The notes under the pieces were generated by a model. The model was given only the letters and a program-made list of their open reading frames with translations. It was not told the origin of the DNA and did not search any database. A DNA stretch of 64,000 bases, taken from assembly GCA_964471595.1 (NCBI GenBank), contig CAYYGN010000003.1:111688-175687 (forward strand), given 5' to 3'. The position numbers and the translations under genes are program-made. Source of the DNA: JAGNXB01 sp964471595. Lineage in GTDB: Bacteria > Bacteroidota > Bacteroidia > Chitinophagales > Saprospiraceae. Numbering within the stretch: position 1 is the first letter of the stretch; the number at the start of each line of letters is the position of its first letter. Below are positions 33,904 through 41,794 of the stretch, in pieces.

Positions 33904-34652
33904 AGCTTTTGATCCCTCTGTGCCTGCTCCTCTTTACGACGGGATGGATGACCGCCCAGGAACTGCCTGCCCGGCCGGATCCTCCCCGGCTGGTCAATGA
34001 CCTGGCAGGCATGCTTGCACCGGAAGAAGTCGCCGCTCTTGAATCCAAACTGGTCGCTTATGACGACTCCACCGGCACCCAATTCGTGGTCCTTACCGTG
34101 CCTGACCTGGGGGGGTGGGAGATCAGCGAGTTTGCCTATTCGGTCGGGGATGCCTGGGGGGTGGGCCAGGAAAAGCTTGACAACGGGTTGGTCATCGCCA
34201 TCTCCCGGGACGACCGCAAGGTCTTTCTCGCCACCGGTCGCGGACTGGAAGGGGCATTGCCGGATGTCCTGTGTCACCGGATCGTTGACAACATTATAGT
34301 CCCGGCCTTCAAGCAAGGGCAATTTCATGAGGGTATTGACCGGGCGGTGGATGCCGCCATCCTGGCCATCGGTGGAGAATTCGTCCGCGAAGTGCAGGAC
34401 CCGGAAGTGCCGGTAGTGCCGCTGATCATTATCGGCGTACTGATCCTGCTGATCTTCATCGGTGCGGTGGCGGTCTTCAAGTACGGCGCCAGCCATGGCG
34501 GAACGATTTTCAGCGGAGGATGGAGCGGTCCTGTCACGGGTTCCGGCCGGGGCTGGGGCGGCGGCGGTGGATTCGGCGGCGGCGGCGGTGGAGGTTTCGG
34601 AGGATTTGGCGGGGGAAGTTTTGGTGGCGGCGGAGCCGGAGGCAGCTGGTAA
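33900..34652 (+). CDS. TPM-domain membrane protein with Gly-rich tail
   Basis: A 250-residue exported protein. The signal peptide is residues 1-19; the TPM domain (about 28-150) includes LVNDLAGMLAPEEVAALE and GLVIAISRDDRKVFLATG; one membrane helix lies at about 172-194; the last ~45 residues are nearly all Gly, Ser, Trp and Phe. This order (signal, TPM, helix, Gly-rich tail) is the standard YgcG-like form that accompanies LemA. The Gly-rich end may be disordered or surface-associated. Confidence 0.9.
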   Translation: MKLLIPLCLLLFTTGWMTAQELPARPDPPRLVNDLAGMLAPEEVAALESKLVAYDDSTGTQFVVLTVPDLGGWEISEFAYSVGDAWGVGQEKLDNGLVIAISRDDRKVFLATGRGLEGALPDVLCHRIVDNIIVPAFKQGQFHEGIDRAVDAAILAIGGEFVREVQDPEVPVVPLIIIGVLILLIFIGAVAVFKYGASHGGTIFSGGWSGPVTGSGRGWGGGGGFGGGGGGGFGGFGGGSFGGGGAGGSW

Positions 34653-34694
34653 ACGCATTTGCCTTTCCTTTACACAATTGGTATCTGCATCGCA

Positions 34695-34702
34695 TAACTT
34701 TG
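34695..34702 (+). promoter_or_regulatory. -7 promoter element of a short transcription unit
   Basis: TAACTTTG matches TAnnTTTG. It ends four bases before the GTG at 34707, implying either a leaderless message or a later start codon. A TTG at 34678-34680 is the only nearby -33 candidate, with a short 14-base spacer. Confidence 0.45.
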
Positions 34703-34706
34703 TGGC

Positions 34707-35087
34707 GTGAAGCGGGCGCCTCGTTATCTGATCCTTTTGGTCCTGGCATGCTGGGCCCTGGGTTCTCCCGTCACCCGCATGGCCGTAAACGCGCCAAGCC
34801 TGCAGGAGTTTCTGGTGCCGGATACCGGTGTCGGGAAGGTCCAATCGCCGGTTGTTTTGGCAGAGCCGTTTTCCCTGGCCTTTCCCGTTCCTGAAAAAAA
34901 AGTGGGTCGCCGGGGAGGCCTTTCCCGAGCCGTCGGGAGGGACATCCATCCCTCCGGAGTGGCCTGGCTCCTGACGATCGACCGCGAAGTCGGCCGTTTG
35001 CTGGCAGGACCCCATCTCGTATTCCGGATTATTAGTATCCCTGCCGAAAAAGCCGTCCTGCTTTTTCCTTTTCACGCATTCTGGTGA
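34707..35087 (+). CDS. Hypothetical small exported protein
   Basis: A 126-residue protein with a convincing signal peptide (residues 1-20, basic then hydrophobic, ending ALGS) and an otherwise unfamiliar sequence; no domain is recognised. A GTG start is required for the full signal peptide, and it lies directly after a -7 element. A strong terminator follows ~15 bases after the stop, so it looks like a monocistronic unit of about 450 bases. A non-coding RNA instead of, or along with, the protein is possible but less likely given the signal peptide. Confidence 0.55.
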   Translation: MKRAPRYLILLVLACWALGSPVTRMAVNAPSLQEFLVPDTGVGKVQSPVVLAEPFSLAFPVPEKKVGRRGGLSRAVGRDIHPSGVAWLLTIDREVGRLLAGPHLVFRIISIPAEKAVLLFPFHAFW

Positions 35088-35102
35088 GGACAAAAAAGAA
35101 CC

Positions 35103-35154
35103 CGCCGGCCTCAGCCGGCCACCGGCATCCCGGGATGTCCGGTCTTTCTTTTTT
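35103..35154 (+). terminator. Double-hairpin intrinsic terminator
   Basis: A first hairpin GCCGGC-CTCA-GCCGGC (35104-35119) is followed by a stronger one, in which ACCGGCATCCC pairs with GGGATGTCCGGT (35121-35143), and then by TTTCTTTTTT. It terminates the short unit starting at 34707. Confidence 0.82.
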
Positions 35155-35172
35155 CATCCTCAATAAAGAATC

Positions 35173-35661
35173 ATGGATTTCCAGGCATTGCTTATTGTCC
35201 TGGTGCTGACGGCCGTCAGCGCCCTCCCCTTTGTATACATGCGCATTCACCGCAAACGCCGTGAAGCGCAGTTGCTCGCCCGGCTCAACGAATGGGCCCA
35301 TCCTCGAGGTGCCTCAGTCACTGAATACGAACACGGGTTCGATTTTGTCATCGGATTGGACGCAGGAAAACGCATCGCTTTGTTTGGCAAAAATACTGCC
35401 CATGGAGACGGTATGGGCATGGTCGAATTGGACAAAGTGACCGGCTGTCAGGTGGTGCGAACCCACCGGAAAGAAGCCGGAGGCGGTCGCGATTATTCCA
35501 CCCTTGAAAAGATCTCGCTGTTGTTTCCGGCTCGTGGCGACCAGGGATCTGGTGCCGAATTCATTCTGTTTTCGACCGGCGAGAGGGTTCAGCCCGGAAC
35601 GGACCTCGAACTGGCTGAACTCTGGAAGGCGAAGTACGACCAGCTCATTCGAAAAGGATAA
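35173..35661 (+). CDS. Hypothetical membrane-anchored protein
   Basis: A 162-residue protein with one N-terminal membrane helix (residues 5-22) followed by a basic stretch (RIHRKRRE) and a cytoplasmic or periplasmic alpha/beta domain of about 125 residues. Segments FVIGLDAGKRIALFGKN and EKISLLFPARG suggest a small beta-sheet domain, but no family is recognised. It begins just after a terminator and converges on the CBS-domain gene. Confidence 0.68.
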   Translation: MDFQALLIVLVLTAVSALPFVYMRIHRKRREAQLLARLNEWAHPRGASVTEYEHGFDFVIGLDAGKRIALFGKNTAHGDGMGMVELDKVTGCQVVRTHRKEAGGGRDYSTLEKISLLFPARGDQGSGAEFILFSTGERVQPGTDLELAELWKAKYDQLIRKG

Positions 35662-35723
35662 AGCTCCGGAACGGGACGGGCAGCCCTGCGGCTATAGAAC
35701 GCCGCAGGGTTTTGTCCCTGGTT

Positions 35724-36128
35724 TCAGAAGAGCACACCTTCCAGGACCACCGCGGACAGGGATATCATGCCGATGTACTCGCCATTCTCTTCCACCGGGG
35801 CGCGGCGTATTCTGGCGTGGACCATCAACCGGATGGCATAGCGGATGTCCATACTGGCCGGTACGGTGATGACGGGTTTGGTCATAATCTCGAAGACGTT
35901 GACCTCATCCGGATTCCGGTTGGGGATCATCACACCGGTCACGAGGTCATGGAGGGCCAGCATGCCATAGGCGTCATCCGGATGGCGCTTGTGGACGAGG
36001 AGCGCTTCGACACCGGAGCGCCGCATGTGTTGGGCCGCCTCCCTGGCGGTGGCCATCCCGTCGATATATTCGATCCGGCTGGTCATGACGTCGCGCACAC
36101 GTTGGACGGGTTTGGGGTTGGAGGGCAT
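35724..36128 (-). CDS. Paired CBS-domain protein
   Basis: A 134-residue cytoplasmic protein built of two CBS motifs (Bateman module). The first is at about residues 8-65 (VRDVMTSRIEYIDGMATARE ... GMLALHDLVTGVMI) and the second at about 75-130 (MTKPVITVPASMDIRYAIRL ... IGMISLSAVV). Such modules bind adenine nucleotides or related ligands and regulate transporters and enzymes. It is the last gene of the DUF1538/PII operon (19 bases after the PII-like gene), so it probably senses a nucleotide or ion-related signal for that transporter. Confidence 0.88.
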   Translation of the reverse strand: MPSNPKPVQRVRDVMTSRIEYIDGMATAREAAQHMRRSGVEALLVHKRHPDDAYGMLALHDLVTGVMIPNRNPDEVNVFEIMTKPVITVPASMDIRYAIRLMVHARIRRAPVEENGEYIGMISLSAVVLEGVLF

Positions 36129-36147
36129 CGCGGGATTGGATTAGGGG

Positions 36148-36495
36148 TCAAAAATATTGATCGCGGGCCTGTTCGCGGAAGATTTTCATTTGGCTGTCCA
36201 TCCCCACCACCTGGTCAATGGGAATCACGCAGGCCATGCCGACTCCGGGTTCTTGGAGCTTGCAGTTGTCCAACAGGGCTTGCAGGATTTCGTCAGTGAC
36301 ATGTTCTTCGACCAGAAAAAGGACCACCTCAGTCGGGCCTTCGATGGTCAGACCGAAAAAGGTTTTCTTGTCACGGGCTCCGATCCCGCGCGCGGGAATG
36401 ATGGTGGCCCCGGTGGCTCCCGCTTTTTTGGCGTGTTCCAGCACGTTGTCTGTGAGCTCGGGTTTGACGGTGACCAGGATGAGTTTGAATCGCAT
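36148..36495 (-). CDS. PII-like nitrogen-regulatory-type signalling protein
   Basis: A 115-residue ferredoxin-like-fold trimer subunit of the PII superfamily. The N-terminus FKLILVTVKPELTDNVLEHA and the T-loop region ATIIPARGIGARDKKTFFG match divergent PII-like proteins; the classical uridylylated T-loop Tyr is not evident. The ATG at 36495 is chosen, since the 17-residue upstream extension is atypical. It sits directly after the two DUF1538 membrane protein genes (4 bases from the second), implying that it docks on them as a nucleotide-responsive regulator, as GlnK does on AmtB. Confidence 0.82.
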   Translation of the reverse strand: MRFKLILVTVKPELTDNVLEHAKKAGATGATIIPARGIGARDKKTFFGLTIEGPTEVVLFLVEEHVTDEILQALLDNCKLQEPGVGMACVIPIDQVVGMDSQMKIFREQARDQYF

Positions 36496-36499
36496 GATT

Positions 36500-37279
36500 T
36501 TATCTGGATTTGGCGAAAGTAAGCAACCATTGTCGGTATTGGGCATAAGCCAGCACGGCGATGATGGGAAAGAGACAAGCCAGGGCGATCATGCCGAAGC
36601 CGTCCAGGGCAGGGCTCCGGCCCGGTACGGCCTGCGATAGCCCCAGTCCCAGGGCTACCACGATGGGCACAGTGACCGTGGAGGTGGCGACACCCCCCGA
36701 ATCATACGCGAGGGCAATGATAGATTTGGAGGCAAACAAGGTCTGAAGGATGACAATGGCGTAGCCGGCGAGAATGTACCAATGCAACGGTGTGCCTGTC
36801 ACAATGCGGTAAGCGCCCAATACCAATGCCACGGAAACCCCGGTGGCCACCGCCACCCTGAGCCCTCGTTGCGGGATGGTGCCTGCTGATACTTCGCTGG
36901 CCTTCATGGCCACGGCAATGAGGGCAGGCTCGGCGATGGCCGTGGCAAATCCCGTCAGGGCGGCAAAGAGGTATATCCAGCCATAGTCATGCCACAGGGG
37001 TGTTTCTCCCGGGGCGAGACCGATAAATTCCGCCGAGCACAATTGGGTGGCCATGATTCTGCCCAGCGGGAAGAGAGCCTTTTCCAATCCCATCAGAAAA
37101 AAGGTGAGACCCAGGATGACAAGAATCCCTCCGGTGATGATTCGTCTGGGTTGAGGGATGGGTTTGCGCAGAATGACGAATTGAAAAAACAGGATCAGTC
37201 CCAGGATGGGCAAGACATCGAGGATCGTGGATCTCAGCGTGGAAAGGAATCCGGCAGTTTCGGGCAGGGGCACATTCAT
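36500..37279 (-). CDS. DUF1538 membrane protein (UmpB-like)
   Basis: A 259-residue polytopic protein with about seven membrane helices. Conserved DUF1538 segments are IAEPALIAVA and the substrate-region motif AYDSGGVATSTVTVPIV. A pair of DUF1538 proteins (UmpAB) has been reported in Halomonas to act as a two-component Na+(Li+,K+)/H+ antiporter; that is the basis for the proposed role. It is translated 12 bases after its paralogue and followed by PII-like and CBS genes, the layout expected of a regulated transporter. Confidence 0.82.
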   Translation of the reverse strand: MNVPLPETAGFLSTLRSTILDVLPILGLILFFQFVILRKPIPQPRRIITGGILVILGLTFFLMGLEKALFPLGRIMATQLCSAEFIGLAPGETPLWHDYGWIYLFAALTGFATAIAEPALIAVAMKASEVSAGTIPQRGLRVAVATGVSVALVLGAYRIVTGTPLHWYILAGYAIVILQTLFASKSIIALAYDSGGVATSTVTVPIVVALGLGLSQAVPGRSPALDGFGMIALACLFPIIAVLAYAQYRQWLLTFAKSR

Positions 37280-37291
37280 GGATCCGGGTGG

Positions 37292-38056
37292 TTAATGGAG
37301 CAAGGCCCCGTAGGCCATGACGAAAATCATGGGAAGGAGCGACGCAAAAGCGATAAGTCCAAACCCGTCCAACAGGGGACTGCGTCCCCGGATGGTGGAG
37401 GCGAGCCCTACACCCAGCGCCGTGACGAGGGGGACGGTGATGGTGGATGTGGTGACCCCTCCGGAATCGTAGGCGATGCCGATGATCTCGGCCGGGGCGA
37501 AAAGGGTCATTACCATGACCGCCAGATAGCCGCCAATGATCAAAACATACACGGGCCATCCTTTGAGAATGCGCAGAACACCCAGCAACACGGCCAGACC
37601 AACCGACAAGGCCACGGAAAGGCGGAGCCCCATCGCATAATCGGCCCGGGCCCCCGCGTTGTCGGGGATGAGCGCGCCTGTGGCGGCTACATCTGCCGCC
37701 TCGTCGGCCACAGCTATCAGGGCAGGTTCCGCGATCGTGGTGGCAAACCCGAGGGCAAAGGAAAAGACCAGGAGCCAGAAGAGACTTCCTTTCCGGGTCA
37801 GCGCTTCCGCCAGCGCCTCACCTATGGGGAAAAGCCCCATGTCCAGGCCTTCCACAAACAACACGAGGCCCACTACGACCAACAGACTGCCGAAAAGGAC
37901 TTCACACACCTGAGGCAAAGGTTGTCGCAATACGACGGTTTGGAAAAAGGCAATTACCACAATGATGGGGACGAGGTCCCGAAATGCCCGCAGGAACTTG
38001 CGGCCAATGACCCGCAACATTTTTGCGATCGGGTAAGTGTAGCTCCAGGATGGCAT
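37292..38056 (-). CDS. DUF1538 membrane protein (UmpA-like)
   Basis: A 254-residue paralogue of the next gene with about seven membrane helices. It shares IAEPALIAVAD and AYDSGGVTTSTITVPLV with its partner, as expected if the two form a heteromeric antiporter. The frame is open to 38128, but a -7-like box (TATCTTCG, minus strand 38095-38088) lies inside that extension. The start is therefore set at ATG 38056; ATG 38020 (MLRVIGRK) is the main alternative. It is first in the four-gene operon. Confidence 0.8.
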   Translation of the reverse strand: MPSWSYTYPIAKMLRVIGRKFLRAFRDLVPIIVVIAFFQTVVLRQPLPQVCEVLFGSLLVVVGLVLFVEGLDMGLFPIGEALAEALTRKGSLFWLLVFSFALGFATTIAEPALIAVADEAADVAATGALIPDNAGARADYAMGLRLSVALSVGLAVLLGVLRILKGWPVYVLIIGGYLAVMVMTLFAPAEIIGIAYDSGGVTTSTITVPLVTALGVGLASTIRGRSPLLDGFGLIAFASLLPMIFVMAYGALLH

Positions 38057-38175
38057 GACAAGGCGGGATGACGAAGGACGGGTGCGACGAAGATACTTCT
38101 TGATCCCATTCGGGGATGTCTTTGCCATCCTTTGACCCCGGTGCCGGATCCTAGGGGATCCGATACCGGCCCCGG

Positions 38176-38742
38176 TCAGTCCTTGCGATGCAGAATAGCC
38201 TGTTGGAAAACCCCTACCTCATACCATTTGACTTCGGGGATTGCTTCGATTTGCGGATCCTCACCGGTGGGACCGCCGGTGGCATGGGGTTCCAACGATG
38301 CACTCGTGATTTCGAAGCGCAGCGTATCTCCTTCCAGAGAATACCGGGCCATGAGCAATTGCCCGTCCACCTCAAACTGGGAGAAAAAATGATGACCGAA
38401 CAAACGGGCACCCAACACGATCCCGTTGTTTTCGTCAATCTGCCAGCGCCCCTGGCGGACATGAACGGGTTCCAGGGTATAGGCGCGCCGGTCTTCGTGG
38501 CCTTTGACATCATAAATCAGGGTCCAGTGCCAATGGGCGCTGTCGATGGGGAGAATCTCGATCGCCATGGGTACCAGGCGGGGACGCACCCCTGGGAATT
38601 CGATCCGCAATTCGCCCTCCCATCGACCCTCCCAGGCGGTCGGGAAGGCAGATAAATCTGCCGGTTGGGGGCTGTAGTTGATGGGTTGGGCACTCAACAG
38701 GCCACACATCCCGATGAATGCCAGGACAAGGATAGACTTCAT
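38176..38742 (-). CDS. Hypothetical exported protein (lipocalin-like beta content)
   Basis: A 188-residue protein with a signal peptide (residues 1-18, ending LSAQ). The mature part is rich in alternating strands (WEGRWEGELRIEF, HWHWTLIYDVKG, DTLRFEITSASL), suggesting a small beta-barrel of about 150 residues similar to lipocalin/calycin-type folds. That fold call is inference. It is divergent from the M1-peptidase gene with 33 bases between the starts. Confidence 0.65.
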   Translation of the reverse strand: MKSILVLAFIGMCGLLSAQPINYSPQPADLSAFPTAWEGRWEGELRIEFPGVRPRLVPMAIEILPIDSAHWHWTLIYDVKGHEDRRAYTLEPVHVRQGRWQIDENNGIVLGARLFGHHFFSQFEVDGQLLMARYSLEGDTLRFEITSASLEPHATGGPTGEDPQIEAIPEVKWYEVGVFQQAILHRKD

Positions 38743-38775
38743 CGCGCTAATTTCGTCCTTTCATCCGGATGGACC

Positions 38776-41775
38776 ATGTACCGTACCACCTGCTTTCTGC
38801 TCTACCTGCTTTGCGTCTGGCAGGCACGGGCGCAGGAATGGAGTGTGCCGGAGAATTCTCCGGGTCAACACCATGACCTTTCGGTGCGGCTGCATCCGGA
38901 GAATGGGATCCTTGACGGCCGTCTAGCGCTCACCTTTCACAACCAGACCGGCGATACCCTTTGGGCATTGCCGTTTCACCTCTGGGCAGCCGCACTGGAT
39001 GACTGGCAAAGCGCCTATGGCCGCCAACAGCTTGCCCTCGGCCATCCGGACTTCCATTTTACTTCTGCTGAAAGGCGAATCGGTTATACTTCGCTGACGT
39101 TCCGGTCAGGAGGCAAGGAGCTACCGCACCATACGGAAAAGGATCATCGCGACCTGGTCTGGGTGCCCCTCGGAGTGCCGCTGGCCCCGGGAGATTCCAT
39201 CGCGATCGAGGCTCTCTGGTCGTTGCGGCTGCCCGGATTTCAATCACGACTCGGGACCGACGGAGAGATTTGGCAAATGGCCCACTGGTTTCCCAAACTT
39301 GCCCGGCATGACGGCAAGGAATGGCGGCTCACCCCTTACCTCGAATGGGGGGAGTTTTGCCATGACTATGGCAATTACCATTTGCATCTCATGGTCCCGG
39401 ATACCATGACGGTCACGGCGACAGGCTGGCCGGCCGATTCCCTCACTTCCCGGTGGTGCGCAATGGCCCTGACACGTAGCCGCCTTGGCCAACCCGGTTT
39501 ACCTCCGGAACCGGAGGGATGGCGCACCTGGCATTTTGAAGCCCTTTGGGTACCGGATGTCGCCTGGGCGGCTTCATCGGCTTTTCTGATGCGTGAACGG
39601 CCGGTTACCCTTTCCGGCGGCAGGCAGGTGACGGCCCGGGTGTGCCACACACCCGAAAGGGCAGGTTCCTGGCAAACAGCCCTGGAGGCAGTGGCGCGAT
39701 CACTGGCGTACTTTGATGGTGAAGTGGCGCCTTACCCCTGGCCTCAGGCAACGGCTGTCCAAGGTGCAAGGTCTTTTTCGGGGGGAATGGAATATCCCAT
39801 GCTGACCTTCATCCAGGCGGGGTTGTCGGGGGGAATCCTGGAGACCGTTATTGCCCATGAAGTCGGGCACAACTGGTTCTACGGTCTCCTGGCTTCGGAC
39901 GAACGGCGTCATCCGTGGTTGGACGAAGGGCTCAACACTTTTTTTGAAAAGCGATATGTCAACCGTTATGGGATCGCCGACCCATTATCCTCGGCGGGCG
40001 TGGACCAGGACGAGATCCTGCTGATGGATCGCGCGCTGTCGGGCTCGCTGCCCCTACCTTCCCGCGGCGTAGAGGGTCTGGCTTCAGATTTGGATTATTC
40101 TCTCGGCGCCTATACGATACCGGCCAGGATATTCGGATTGTTGGCGCGGGAAGTCGGGGAGGAAGCCTTAATTCAGGCCATACGGGATTATGCCCGGGAA
40201 TGGTCTTTCCGTCACCCCGAACCGGATGACCTGCGCCGGTCTCTCGAGCAAAGTCTCGACCGTGACCTGACCTGGTTGTTTGACCATGCCCTGAACCGGC
40301 CCTTTGCCAGGGACATGGGTATCCGCAAGGTGGAGCGCAGACCGGAAGGTTGGAAGGTGCAAGTGTATCAGCGACCGACCGTCGGCTTGCCCTGGCGTCT
40401 GGCCATCGGGAATGCCGGTCAGGCTGAATCGGAGATCCTGTTTCCCGGATTTGAAGGTCCGGATACCGTGGTCCTGCTGTCCGGTTGGCCGGATGCCGGC
40501 TGTTTTTCTGTCCATGATCCCATGGTGCCGGACCTCAGACAGGGAAATGATGGCCGGAGCTCCGGCGGTAGGCCCCTGCGATGCCGGGATGCCCGGATCG
40601 GTTGGCTGTTCGGCTTTCGGACCGTTGAGCGGCCGCAGGGTTATCTCCTGCCCTGGGTGGGGTGGAATGCCACCGACGGGTGGATGCCCGGATTGGCGAT
40701 CCACAACCAAAGGGTGCATTACCAGCCGGCGGGATATTTTGCCGGGGTAGGATTCGGGACCCGGACCGGGGAATGGGTGATGAACGGGTCGGTCCATGTG
40801 GATAATTATGCTTTGCTCGCTGCCGGGTTTTTGCGGTTGGCCGTTCGCGCAGCCACCTTCCATCACCTTGACCTCCTACATCGTTGGTGGCGGGTATCGC
40901 CATCGCTGGAATGGCAAAGCCGGGCGGGCCGGTCTCATACCGAACCCCTTGACCGGGTGGGGCTCTACGCCTGGTGGATACAACGGGCGTCCGCAGGGTT
41001 AGGGGATGCAGTATCCGACCATTCCGGCACGACCGCAGACAGAATACTCGCCTTGCGCCTGTCCAGGGAGATGCCGGGCGTCCTTTGGTCCTGGCGGGCC
41101 GGGATGGATGTGGAAGGCCAGACGTACCGCCATGAACAAGGAAGGAGACAGGGTTATATCAAGGCAGGGCTGGAGGGACAGGTGCGCTGGCGGTTTTTCC
41201 GGCATCAATGGCTGCAGGCGCGCGCCTTCGCCGGATGGTTTCCCTGGAATACCCGCAGGCATGCCGGACTTCTGTCCCATCCGGACGCACGGGGTGCGTT
41301 GGCCATGAGCTTCCAGGCCCACAATGACTACCGGTTTGACGATGTATTTCTGGCGCGGAGTGCCGGGGATGGTCGCCACCAGATTTATCCGCGCGAAGGA
41401 GGTTTCAAGACCGCCCTGGGTCCCGGTGTGTCAGAGGGGCAAAGTAATCACGCCCTGGTGACCTTCCATTTGTCTTCCGGATTGCCCTTCGATTTGCCGG
41501 CCTATTTTCCGGTGCGGTTGTACGTGGATGCCGGTTGGTGGTCGGACCGGCGCCCGGATGGCATTCGTGTGCATCCGGCAGGTCAGTTTTGGTGTGACGC
41601 AGGTGTCAAATTGAGTCTCTGGGAGGAACGCATGGAGGTCTATTTCCCTTTGTGGCAAAACCGGCCCCTTCGCCGGCTCATGGATGTCGCCCATCCTTCT
41701 TTCGGCAGCAGGATTTCCTGGACCGTGCGCTTTGACCTGTTTCGTCTGCCGCTAAGGCCGCTGTCTGTTTTTTAG
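38776..41775 (+). CDS. M1-family metallopeptidase fused to a C-terminal beta-rich (barrel-like) region
   Basis: A 999-residue exported zinc aminopeptidase-type protein. The signal peptide is residues 1-19; the N-terminal beta-saddle domain runs to about 300; the catalytic domain carries the substrate-binding GGMEYP and the zinc motif HEVGH (first His = residue 361) with the third ligand Glu in DEGLN. From about residue 620 to the C-terminus the sequence is dominated by short amphipathic strands with many aromatic residues, ending SWTVRFDLFRLPLRPLSVF, resembling an outer-membrane barrel. ATG 38776 begins the signal peptide. It probably heads an operon with mscS (19 bases), rlmI and acylphosphatase. 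Confidence 0.85.
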   Translation: MYRTTCFLLYLLCVWQARAQEWSVPENSPGQHHDLSVRLHPENGILDGRLALTFHNQTGDTLWALPFHLWAAALDDWQSAYGRQQLALGHPDFHFTSAERRIGYTSLTFRSGGKELPHHTEKDHRDLVWVPLGVPLAPGDSIAIEALWSLRLPGFQSRLGTDGEIWQMAHWFPKLARHDGKEWRLTPYLEWGEFCHDYGNYHLHLMVPDTMTVTATGWPADSLTSRWCAMALTRSRLGQPGLPPEPEGWRTWHFEALWVPDVAWAASSAFLMRERPVTLSGGRQVTARVCHTPERAGSWQTALEAVARSLAYFDGEVAPYPWPQATAVQGARSFSGGMEYPMLTFIQAGLSGGILETVIAHEVGHNWFYGLLASDERRHPWLDEGLNTFFEKRYVNRYGIADPLSSAGVDQDEILLMDRALSGSLPLPSRGVEGLASDLDYSLGAYTIPARIFGLLAREVGEEALIQAIRDYAREWSFRHPEPDDLRRSLEQSLDRDLTWLFDHALNRPFARDMGIRKVERRPEGWKVQVYQRPTVGLPWRLAIGNAGQAESEILFPGFEGPDTVVLLSGWPDAGCFSVHDPMVPDLRQGNDGRSSGGRPLRCRDARIGWLFGFRTVERPQGYLLPWVGWNATDGWMPGLAIHNQRVHYQPAGYFAGVGFGTRTGEWVMNGSVHVDNYALLAAGFLRLAVRAATFHHLDLLHRWWRVSPSLEWQSRAGRSHTEPLDRVGLYAWWIQRASAGLGDAVSDHSGTTADRILALRLSREMPGVLWSWRAGMDVEGQTYRHEQGRRQGYIKAGLEGQVRWRFFRHQWLQARAFAGWFPWNTRRHAGLLSHPDARGALAMSFQAHNDYRFDDVFLARSAGDGRHQIYPREGGFKTALGPGVSEGQSNHALVTFHLSSGLPFDLPAYFPVRLYVDAGWWSDRRPDGIRVHPAGQFWCDAGVKLSLWEERMEVYFPLWQNRPLRRLMDVAHPSFGSRISWTVRFDLFRLPLRPLSVF

Positions 41776-41794
41776 CGTTTACCTTTACGCCGGT

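Noticed and set aside
33876..35093. A 405-codon open frame on the minus strand
   Set aside because: Antisense to the TPM membrane protein and the short exported protein; its low-complexity Ser/Ala stretch is the mirror of the Gly-rich tail.
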